Assembly: GCF_003265705.1 (NCBI RefSeq)
Contig: NW_020312785.1
Span: forward strand, 137,012,416-137,076,415
Reading direction: 5' to 3'
Source: Callorhinus ursinus
Taxonomy: Eukaryota > Chordata > Mammalia > Carnivora > Otariidae
Length of the DNA: 64,000 nt
In this document: piece after piece, positions 47,540-59,500 of the stretch
How positions within the stretch are numbered: the stretch's first letter is position 1
How the letters are laid out: each line of letters opens with the position of its first letter
Translations under genes and position numbers: made by a program
The notes under the pieces: generated by a model
The model's database searches: none
What the model was told of the DNA's origin: nothing
Seen by the model: the letters and a program-made list of their open reading frames with translations, nothing else

Positions 47540-48370
47540 AATGCAGAGAATAAATACTTTATTAACTGATTACAGTTGAAAGTCACAAACAAAAAAGGGG
47601 TATATTAAGGCAGAGCCATATATATATATCTATATCTATATATTGATACAGATATAGATAAACAAATCCAAAGACTGTTACCTCTTTACATTTTAATAAC
47701 CTCTGCATTTTTCTTTTATGCATTTAGGCAGTGTGCTTTTCTTTTCTTCTCAGTTAAAGAAATGAATCTTGGCCAATATTTCAAAATCATATTTTGATGA
47801 AAACTTACAGGATCGTGGGTTGAGACAATGACTAGTGTATAAAATGCTATCTGATAGTTTTCTCAGTATATTCCATGTGTGGTGTTATATTTACGTTGGT
47901 GTGGAAAATCTGACAATTGACCATTTTCTCTTTTCCAGCAAAACTAACACATAATTTTCCAAATGATTTTAATAGTCTTAACTAAAATAAGCTTGGACTT
48001 TCAAGTCAGTCAAATGCCCAAAGCGTATTATTTTCTGCCCTTTCCTAAACCCTCTTATGTTTTAAAGAGCCTTTAGAGTATGATCACATGGCTGTATTTC
48101 AGATCTATAAATTTTGAGTTTTTCAAAATCCAAAATTATTTCCTTACGCAAAGTGGCAATGCAAACAGCAATCCTACATAGTGTAGAATAATTTTTCTTC
48201 TGTATAGCTTCCTTTTATAAAAATGGGCAACCACAAAAAAAAAGAAAAGAAAAGAAATTTAGTCCATCTGAAAAAGCACTCCAGTTCCCTAATTCCACTT
48301 TTCAAGGAGAAGGCAGAGACCAGTTTACATTATCCCAAAAAACTGAATAAAATGGCTTTATTTGGTATCT
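47540..48370 (-). other. DYNC1LI1: DYNC1LI1 3' UTR
   Basis: About 830 nt from the stop codon to the cleavage region after the AATAAA at 47558-47563. It contains a TATATATC-type simple repeat at 47620-47665. An early AATAAA at 48357-48362, only about 9 nt after the stop, could give a very short alternative 3' UTR. Confidence 0.75.
47558..47563 (-). terminator. DYNC1LI1: Main candidate poly(A) signal of DYNC1LI1
   Basis: Minus-strand AATAAA about 810 nt after the stop codon. Confidence 0.6.
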
Positions 48371-48483
48371 TCAAGAAGCTTCTCCTTCCGTAGGAGCTGT
48401 AGGTGTTGTAGGAGAAACTGTAACTGGTTTGCGTGCAATTCTGTCTAGTTCTGCGTGAACATCTGATAGGACAGGCTTCTGGC
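48371..48483 (-). CDS. DYNC1LI1: DYNC1LI1 exon 13 (terminal)
   Basis: Encodes [20 protein letters not shown] then [16 protein letters not shown] and TGA. The acceptor is AATGTAG. The first two bases finish a split Gly codon. Confidence 0.96.
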
Positions 48484-51400
48484 CTACATTGAAGGAAAAG
48501 AAACAAGATTTAGATAGAAGTCAAAGTATCTTTTACACGAATGTCTCTTCATTTAAAAGCTGCCAACAGTTTCATTAACTTTATCTAGCATACTAAGTTA
48601 TATAAACATCCTTAATTTCAAAATAAATCCCCTAAGAAAATAAATCCCCTCATTTTACATTATGGGGTCTGTTACCAAATGGAAGTAAAACTAGCACCTA
48701 TCATTTAATCTCATAAAGATATTTTTTAAAAAGGCATAGGACAGTAAGAACAGTGAAACAGAAAATCGCAACAAAATTTTGGAATGTAGAAAGAATATGA
48801 ATGAGTAGTAACTGTATTGGCAGTCTCGGGAAAGCTTAATCTTCTACACTGGCAGTGGGAAAAGCCAAGAAGTAATTCAGTTTATACCCAGAAACCTGTA
48901 AAAGGTTCCAAAAATGGTAGCTGCACAATGATTTTTGTGAAAAGGGTGGCAAAAAGATGGGATTAAAAAGGAAAATGGGTTAAAAAGTCTGTTTAAAGGG
49001 CAGTTACACAAGCAACAAAAGAAAAATAGACTGGACTTCATAAAAATTAAACACTTTTGTGCTTCAGAGAACACCATCAAGAAGTGAAAGGACAACCAAC
49101 ACAAGGGGAGAAAACATCTGCAAATCCTACATCTGACAAGGGTCTAGGACACAGAATATATAAAGAACACTTAAATTCAACAATAAAAAGACACCCCAAC
49201 TTAAAAATGGGCAAAGGACTTGAACAGACATTTCTCCAAAGATCTACAAATGGTCAATAAATAGATGAAAAGATTCTCAACATCATTAGCCACCAAGGAT
49301 ATGCAAATCAAAACCACAATGAGATATGACTTCACAGTCACTAGGATGGCTCTAATCAAAAAGATGGACAAAAACAAATGTCGGAGAGGATGTGGAGAAA
49401 ATGGGACCCTCATTCCCTGTTGCTGGAAATATAAAATGGTGCAGCGTTTTGCAAAACACTTTGGCCGTTCTTCAAAAACTTTAAACATAGAGTTACCACA
49501 TGACCCAACAATTCCACTCCTGGGTATATACCCAAGAGAAATGAAAACATATGTCATTTGTCAAACATCTGTCAAAAACACATGTTCACAGTGGGTCTAT
49601 TGATAATGGCCAAAAATGGAAACAATCTAAATGTCCATCAACTGATGAGTAGACAAAATGTGGCATACCTGTACAATGGAATTTTATTCAGTAATAAGAA
49701 ATAATGATACATGCTACAATGTGGATGGACCTTGAAAACATTATTGATTAAAATGTTTCAAAATTAGATTATGATGGTTTGCATAACTGTAAAAATACTA
49801 CAATACTGAATTTATACTTTAAATGAGTGAACTTCATGGTATGTAAATTTTATCTCAATAAAGCTATTAAAAAAAAGCTCTAGGAACATTACCCGATTTC
49901 TTGGCAGATGGTGGTAAACCACTGCTTCCAGCTCCAGCCCCACCTCCAGGGCTACCACTGCCAACACCGGGGCCTCCTGGAGAGCCAGTCTTTTTACTCA
50001 GCAAACTATTGAAGAAATTTGCCAGGACACCTTCACTTGTAGCTCCAGCTATTAAAAAAACAAAAACCAAAAAACTTTCACTCAAAACATTAGATTCTTC
50101 TATACATTATTATAGTAATCACACACAGAGAGCAATTAATATTTAAAATTTAAGAGCTGTGTATTCCAAATTCAAGTCTAGTTTGATCTTTTGAGCCTGG
50201 GTAAGTTATCTCTAATCTATTCATGTATAAAACAAAATATGAGTAAACTTTAGGAGTGTAAGATAATTATTAAAAAATTAGAATGTTATTTTTAAAAAAC
50301 CAAAAGCATTTAAAACAGATGTTAGATGCTACTATACCTCCTTTCTGAAAAAGTTTCTTCAAAAATAACTGTTGAGAAATGTTTGCCTCAAGTATTACAA
50401 AAAGCTACCTAATCCTGTGTGAAAACCAGTTCCAAGAGATAAATAGGTAAAGGATAACAAGAAACAATTCACAGAAGAGAAGTAAACAAAAAGAAAGGAA
50501 ATACCAGGGACAAAGCTCTTACTAGTATTTAAAGAATGCTGATTAGGTTGTGGCAAAATTGCAACACTCAATGTTGATGACTTGTAAACTGAATAAGCCA
50601 TTTGAAACATATTATCAAAAGGCATAAAAATGTACAAACTCTCACCTACTAATCCCACTTATGGCAATTATTCCTACTGAAATAGCTATTATGCATATAG
50701 CTTTTCTCTTTATATTAACTGCAGATAACCTATTAACATGAATTTCTTCAATGACCTATCTTAGGAAAAGTTTAAATATAACACAAAACTTTCATAAAGC
50801 TCACATCATAGATATGATATAGTAAGGCTATACTAGAAAACAGTTTGAAGTCTGATTAACTATGAGATTATAGGTTAGAGACAAAGGTTAGAAGCTATTG
50901 CACAAAAATGTAAACAGCTATGGAAAAAAGGCGGGAAGCTAGGTAGATCTCTTTTTAGTGTGGAATGTATTGGGTTGTTTTCTCTAGGAAAAGAGAGAAA
51001 TGTACCTTTCATGTTTGGATCAATTTTTTTTGACCCTGCAGGGATGGGTGACACGCTGGCAACATTGGATGACACAGATCGGTTTGGTGTTCGAGGGGAG
51101 CCTCCTGGGACTCTTGGTGAGGCATCCTATGTAAAAATAGGAAAGCCATAACTATCAAAGCAGGAAACTTCCAACTTCACCAAAGTTATTATAAAAAGAA
51201 ATTACTTTTTAACTATCCCCCATCTGTTCTACTGGTACATTTACACTGCAAGCCATTGCAGGTTTAGCAACTGTGTCCTCATTATCAGAAAATACCAAGA
51301 GACCCATCACATTTTAGAATACAAATTCCCCTTCAATGGGAAAAGAACATATTGAATAACGGGGTGTGATTACGAGTATAAGCATGGGAGTCAGATCTGA

Positions 51401-54400
51401 GTTCCAATCTGGACTTGCATTCTACTAGCTGTAAAATCTCAGGCAAACTATAAGGTCCTCCAAAGCCTCCGTTTCTCCACCTGCAGAATGGGGCTGGTTG
51501 TACCTGCCTCACAGGGCTGTTGTTTAAGAATTTATATAAATGGTAAGGAACCATATAAAAATGGTTCCACACAGTAACTCATGCATGACAAACAAGGCAA
51601 AATGGATCTTTAGGATTTAAATATTCTAAAAAGGAGTGAAGTTTAAAATGTCACAAATTCCAGAAGAATTTTTAATTCAAGTTTGTATCAAAGCACACCC
51701 ACAGGAGACATGTATACAATTAAGAAAAAAGGGAACCAAACCAATAATGTATGGCACTTTAATAATTCTGTCAAAATCTGCAATACTGACCACAGGCCTT
51801 CCAGCTGCAGTTGGTGGTTGCTTTGCTAAAAGGGACTGAAAAACACAAGAGTTCTAGGTTAGACACTCAGAGCATGTATTGCTGTATTTTAAAAAATATG
51901 TAAGAACAGTTTACCCATTAACCATACTAAATCTGCTTCTGATATAATTTCATACCTGTAGCTTCATAAGAAACACTTGGTCGTCTTCTGCCACAATTTC
52001 CTTCTCATGTACAAACTGAAATGAGCAATGCATAAATGAGCAAGTCTAATATATTATGCTAAAACCATTAGTAACATACTCTCTAGATGAGACTAATTTA
52101 AAAAAAATTCAATACAAACACTACCTATATTTACACAAGTGAACTGCCCGACCCAAGCCCCTACAGCAGAGCTGTCCAATATTGACCATCTGCAATAGTG
52201 TGAATGTTTGATGGCTGCCCTGTCCAATACCGTAGCCACCAGCCACCTGTAGCTATTGAGCATCTGAAATGTGGCTACTATCGTGCGCCTGGGTAACTCA
52301 GTCAGTTAAGCATCTGAGTCCTGACTTCAGCTCAGGTTGTGATCTCGGGGTTGGGAGACTGAGCCCTGCATCCAGCTCTGCGCTGAGCATGGAGCCTGCC
52401 TGAGATTCTCTTTCCCTTTCCCTCTGCCCTCCCCCGCCGCGCACCCTATCTCTCAAAAAAAAGAAAAAGAAATGTGGCTACTGTGACTCAGGTGCTGAAA
52501 ATTTAATTTTATTTAGTTTTACTTAATATGTGTTTAAAAGCCATATGCGACTAGTAGCTATGGTATTGGACAGCACAACCTTAGAGTCAATAGGTATAAT
52601 TATCATGCTTCTGTTAACCAACAGTTAGGTGTTTTAAAAGGGCGAATAATACCCCAGGTGAGTGAAAAGCAACTTGCCCCGGGTTTCTCTGAAATAAAAA
52701 TATAATGGCTCTTCTACCTGCTGAGTAATTAGGCAAAAAGAAGCAGCAGCCATCTCCTGCTTCTACTATTTCTGTACAATGCACGCTATGGGGCTATTTT
52801 CCACCAGCAGCCAGAGTGACCCTTTCAGAAGGTCAAGCAGATTACATCACTCCTCTGCTCAACTCCCCCTCCAGGCGCTTTCCATCCCACTCAATGAAAT
52901 TCAAAGTCCTGACTCCAACTGCATGAGAAGGCCCCACAAGATCTTAACTCCGCCTTCCATGTCCTATCAATCTGGCCCTCCTCTTCACTTTTTTCCAGCC
53001 TCTTTGCCCTCCTTCTACATTCCTGCCTCAGGGCAGGTGCACTTTCTGCTCCCTCAGCATGCAACACTCTCCCTTCTTATCAGAGCCATTCCCTAACCAC
53101 TCCTAAAACAGTAACCCTCCCCCGCCTCTGCTCTCCCCCACCCTCCCTCACTGGGCTTTATAGCCACAGCACTTATCAGCACTTGAGCATGTGAACTGAT
53201 TTACTACTGCATCATCGTCCTATTTAGCACGTAGTGCCTAAACAGTGGCCCAGGAGGTATTAGTGGGATGAAAAAAAGACAAGTTACAGCACAATTTTGT
53301 TGGTAAAAGAGAATGGGAAAAACTGTTGCTTTTTTCCCCCCTGATGTCTGCACTTCTTTTAATAGACATCCAAACCAAATACCATGCCAACTGATTTTTC
53401 ATTTGTCACTAACTTTCTTTTTTCTAATTACCCACAAACAGAAGACAGATGCTCAATATCAATGTTTGGATTTTTTTTTTTTTATGTTTGGATTTTTAAG
53501 TAAGACTCTTATTTTATGTTAAATAAAAATTATTTTTCCTAAAGCATGTCCACTTAAAAGTCACTGAGAAGTACTATATGTAAATGCTTCTTTTTATACA
53601 ACTTTCTAGAAACATCTGTAACATCTAACTATAGAACATGACATATTACTTAACATGAAATCAAAATATGTGAAAGAAGAGTACTTTCTGGAAGCAGATT
53701 AAATAGGCATAAGAATGCCATATAACAGTTTAAACCGGAAGCTCCTGGATAGCTGTGGGCTAGCATGGGTAACTAGTGACTGTGGAGAAGACTCCAGATC
53801 TACCTCAACAGATAGAAGCTAACACAATTATTCTACCTATATTTTCTTGGCTTTTGGCTGAGTTCTAGGATGGAAAGTTCACATCTTCAACCTACTCTTC
53901 AAGATCCAAACATTCACTCCTACCAATTCATTATTTCCATTAGACTATGGAATCCACACTAATATTTTCTAATATAAATATGCCAAAGGCTAAGTAAGAA
54001 TTCAGTAACTGAACAGCTGGTTTATATTTTGATAACAGATTTTTATTTTGAATTGACATTAGCAACACCCAAATTATACTTAGAAAACCCCTTGATAGGA
54101 AAGGACCCCTTTACCTTTCTAACTATAATCTTAAAATTATGGACTGCCCCCTCAATTTAAAAGGCTAAATATTGAGACTATATATACTAAAACTGTTACC
54201 TTTCGGACAGGTGGTTTAGTTATAATGTCTTCAAAATTATCTTCTGCTTTTAATGTTTGAAAATTTTCATGTAATATTCCTATTTTCTTATCATTATCCC
54301 ACCCTGCTGGACTGGAAAGAAATGCATATAATAAATCTTAAGCATTTATAAAGTCATTCCTTCATTAAATCCATGATCATATTAAAGGGAACAAATCTGA

Positions 54401-56525
54401 CCAATTATGAAAAACTAGTAAGCTTTTATTTATTAGATTGGGTGGATCAATGGGTTAAGCATCTGCCTTCGGCAGGTCATGATCATGGGAGTCCTGGGAT
54501 GGAGCTCCGTCCCAGATCAGCGGGGAGTCCGCCTCTTCTCACCCTCTGCCCCTCCCCCCCACCCTTCCCCCTATCCTGCTTGTGCTCACTGGCACTATCT
54601 CAAATAAATAAATAAAATCTTAAAAAAACCCTATTAACATAACAATAAAAAGATGAAAAAAAAACCCCCAAAACTAATCAGCTTTTTTATTATAATGCTC
54701 AAGTTATAGTTTACTAATTACTACTTAAAAAGGTTCTTAATCTTCCTGACTTTAAAAATGCACAGTTTGGGGGTTCTTTCCGGGGGGGGGGGTGTCTGGT
54801 TAATTACTACCACCTCTCAGTGTATTCACGTAACTTTTTGAAAGCATGTCTAGATTATATACTTGGTCCTTTATGTATCAAACCCAATCAATAAATGAGT
54901 ATCAATCAAAAAGTAAGTAAATACACTGATATATGCCCTCAACGGTTTAGCTATATATAATAGCAAGGCTTTCCAAACGGGGCTCAGGCCAGCAATAAAT
55001 CTAACAGGCAAAGATAAATGGATCACAGCAGGTTATAAATAAAACAATCTAGAAGAGATTCTCACCTACTCATCGTGGAAAGGTCTACTGGTCTCACCTC
55101 ATAACCAAAACCCGAGGATTCACCATCAAATTGCAGCAATAACACACAATAAAATAATACACTGAAGAGGATACTTACATAAATACTGCATCTTTTTCCA
55201 CAACAACAGCAGGAATCTTATAGGGAAATCCATACAGTTTCTGAACGATATATTTATATACTAAATCTATATTTTTGTTTTCTTTTACTGAAGTGTAAAT
55301 AAGTGCTGCACCATCTGAATAATACTGTTAAAGAAACTTTTGGACAAATTCCATGAACAGGTACCATAAAATTCTGTGTTCTCAGCTTAACAGTTATATG
55401 CACAGCAGTTTCAAAAATAATTCCGAAAGGTACATTATAGGGTAGTCAAGAATTTCAAAAGTACAATAAAAAAATTAAAAGAGAAAAGAATTTCAAAAGT
55501 ATAAAATACATATAGGCTAAAATGCAAATAAAACTATCTTTGCATTATCAACTTCATTTAGGAGGGCAAAAGTCTCATTAAGCCAAGAAAGTAAAGGTAA
55601 ATTTAATGATACTGATACTGCTACTACCTCCTCATTTAAAGCACAAGAGGTAATTGGCTTTGTTTTTAACCTTCCTAACTTCACAAAGGAGGGATATTAT
55701 TTATCAACAACTATTTTGCTGCGTTTAAAAAAAAAACAAGGTGTATACTAGTATCTCTTGTGGTTTTCACTAGCCCCAGGAATTAGAACTTCAGGAGCAA
55801 AGCTCAGGAGACCTACTGAAGAGAGATGAACCAACAGGTACCGCATGATTCAAGGCAAAAGTTGATTTCATGACCAAAACTTGAGGTAACAACCTCACCA
55901 GAGGATGTGTTAATTAAGGCAGATCCTACCAAATGATATGGTAGATCCAAAGATCAAGAGAGGCCTGTGGAAAACGGGCAATGTGACTACTGACAAATGA
56001 TGTGGTCAGAGTGACTATCAGAAATGCTATGGCCACTGCTAAGGACCACACTCTAGCACTGCCCACTGTGTCCTGAGATGACAACTCAGACCAAGGGGAA
56101 AGGCTGGGAATGGTCAAACTTCTACTTCGGGATTGGGATACTCATATTTATTAGTGCATGAACTGAAGATTATGAATCTTAAAAGTGGTTTTGCTAAATA
56201 GGACTTCTCAGAAAACGTAACTTGATAGAAACATCATTTTAAGTAAAAACTGTGTGAACTTTTCATTAATGAGTGATCTTTTCTCATGAGAACCAACTTA
56301 TGATATAGCTGAAAAATCTGCATTAGTTAAAACTAACATTTAAAAAACTTAAAGATGATTTTAAGCGGCTGCCTTCGGCTCAGGTCATGATCCTGGGGTC
56401 CTTGTGCTCTCTTTCTCTGACAAATAAATAAAATCTTAAAATAAATAAATAACACATCAAAAACTAATGATGTAATGTATGGTGATTAACATAATAATAA
56501 AAATAAATGATTTTGAACTGTTGCC

Positions 56526-56560
<35 letters not shown>

Positions 56561-59500
56561 GTGTGCCTCACTATCTTGAAATGACTTCTCAGTTTGTTTT
56601 CTTTTAAAAACAGTGGGCTGTACTAAAGGTCTGTAATTATTTCAGTGGACAGTCTCCTTCTTGATTACATTTCTGTATGTACATTTTCAAGAACAGTATT
56701 AAATAAATGTTTAAAGAGACTGCTTGTTCCCAAATTTGCTAATCTTCAAAGATAACAAAAAAGTCTACAGACATCTATTTCAACTACTCCCACTTTTTTT
56801 TTTTAAGATTCTTATTTATTTGACAGAGAGAGACAGACAGCGAGAGAGGGTACACAAGCAGGGGGAGTGGGAGAGGGAGAGGAGGCTTCCTGCTGAGCAG
56901 GGAGCCCGATGTGGGGCTCGATTCCAGGACCCTGGGATCATGACCTGAGCTGAAGGCAGACGCTTAATGCTTAACGACTGAGCCACCCAGGCGCCCCCAA
57001 TTACTCCCACTTTCTGTCTTCTTTTTAAAGTCTCTTATGTAGACAAATGCCCTTCAATTCAACCAAGTCAACCATTATGTGACAGGAAAAAAGAAAGGGC
57101 CAGAGAGAGGACAAAGTACTGAGGAGAAAAGGGGAAAGGGAAACTGCCAGTATCAAGTGATCTTATTCATTATTCAGCTAGGCTTCTTGTAAGTGGTCCT
57201 TAAATCAAATGTCCATTAATGAAAATGAAAAACTACGGACACTATAAACATATATATATTACTTATGATTCCTACCTACTGCTAATGTCATCATTTCTTC
57301 ACTTTTCAGACACAAAAGCTTTGGTTAGGGAATGCAACCACAGACTCTCTAATCCAAAAGGGGTGGGTGAGAACAGCTGTCCTCAGTGCACTCAAGCTAT
57401 GAAAAAGTTTTCAATAGCAAATTCTCTTAAAAGCATTCACGTACAACCCTCATTTTATCCTTCTTTTAGCTGTGAATGTTATTCAGTGGCTCCTCCAATC
57501 CTTGCAACCTAGACAAGATTCCTTATAATAGGTTTTCTAACCTTGCGATTATCAAAATCACCCAGAAAGCTTTTTCTAAAAGTAGAGATTCTTCAGCTTC
57601 ACCTTGAAATGTTCCAATTCAGCAAGCCTTAGCTGGGCACACCCAGATTTTGAAACCATTGCAGTAGACTATATGTAGAGATGGTAACATAGTGAACATG
57701 TTAAAAATGGGAATACACAAACCTAAACATTGATCTTGCCCCAACACCGCTCCCAATAAATGAATACTGCTTTATAATCAGAATGTTTACCATTTCAACT
57801 CATTAGAATTTTCCAAAAAGACTGATACTTGATAAATGATTTTTCTCAGGCATAATCCTTTAAAACACAGCAAGTCAAAGTTACATATTTCAATACCTGC
57901 TTTTATAAAAGCTCAAAATACCCAGATATAAATGATTTGGGAGCTAAAATGAAATTTCTAGCCAGAAGCAGGAGGAAAAAAGTTTATGGAATTCCTGAAG
58001 TCCATCAATTTAATTCCATTAATTAAAAAAAGCAAACAAACAGGTAAGGTACATTGCACTGATGAATGCAGGAAAAGGATACACTGTAAACAAAACTTCC
58101 GGATATGAGACTGAATAAAATCAAAATGTTCATCTCTGTAGTCATGTTCTTTCTCCAATACACTAATGGCATCACACTGTTGAGTTAAAATAAGAAAAAC
58201 AAGAATATTAACTTTAGTCAAAGTTAAATATAATGATTTAAACAGTTTTGGGTGGGGGAATATCATAAACCTACCACTTTGATATGGTGACTGAACATCA
58301 GACTATTAGAATATCTATTACTCTTATCTGTCTAGGTTCTTTTAGTTGGAATCAAGACTAAGGAATAATTTCCTTAAAAAGTATTAATGTCCATGTTCTA
58401 TTAAATGTTGAAAACACCAAAGAGAAAGTTTCGGTACATAAAGGAATGAAGAGTAACAGGACAAGCAGATGGTTGCTCATACTTGCTGACTCAACAACTC
58501 CTTTTGACTTAAACGAAGTTTTTAAGTTCTAAACTCTATTCTAGTTCTATCAAACACTGTACATCTGGGAGTCTGCACCTTTCCCTATTTCCTCTTTGCT
58601 CCTCTGTGTATCTGATAACTCTTAAGTGACCTTCATTTCTTTTCTGGTTCTTTTGTTCACTCTTACTACAATTTTACCAACAGCAAAAAAAAGGAGAATT
58701 ACAAGCTATTTTTGAAGCATCACCTGTACAGTCAATGAGACGATTCTGAATTCTGCTTAATACAGAAAAATGTTACAAAAAAATAAACATGATATCCATT
58801 ACTTCACCAAAACCTTCTGGAACTGAAGGTATGAAATCTTAAAGTAACCATTTAATAATAATGTTCATTACACCTAAATTAGTTTGAGGTCAAATCTGAC
58901 ATGCAATTTTTTGTTATGCATATATACATCATACAACATAGTCTCTTTGTATAATCATGATATAGCATGTTTGTCCATTTTATAGAACAGAGTAATTATT
59001 TCAAATTACTAAAGATATTTATAATTATTATATTGTTGACTTACGATACTTTTGGTGGAACATATTTAAATGAAATAAGAGCATCTGGACCTAAGGCAAG
59101 ACACTTAGTCTCTCTGAATGTCATTTTCCAGAGTCTTTAAGAAGAGTTAAACCGCCATTATTTCTCTGTCCTGAGACACCTCTCCCATACCCCCTACACA
59201 TTTGAAAAGCTCCTAAGCTAATACAAAACTGATGATTGCCTTAGAGTCTGTGAAATACAGTAGATAATCTCTTTTGGCTTAAAAATCTTATGACTCTGAC
59301 TCATTTGATACTAATTCAGGTCCCTTTAAGCTTAACAGTTTTCCTTTGAAAATAAGAGGTTTTAATAAGACGCAAGTTGTGCTGTAAAACAGGGAAATTA
59401 TCTGCCAACAAACAGCTCTCTGTCAAACAAAATAAAACAAAAACAAACCACACACAGAAGGATTCTAGTGTGAGAGCTTAAAAACAGTTTTAGAGAAAAG

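Noticed and set aside
49265..49603. 112-codon open frame in DYNC1LI1 intron 12
   Set aside because: Translated LINE-1 3' UTR. Many LINE-1 copies show the same open stretch.
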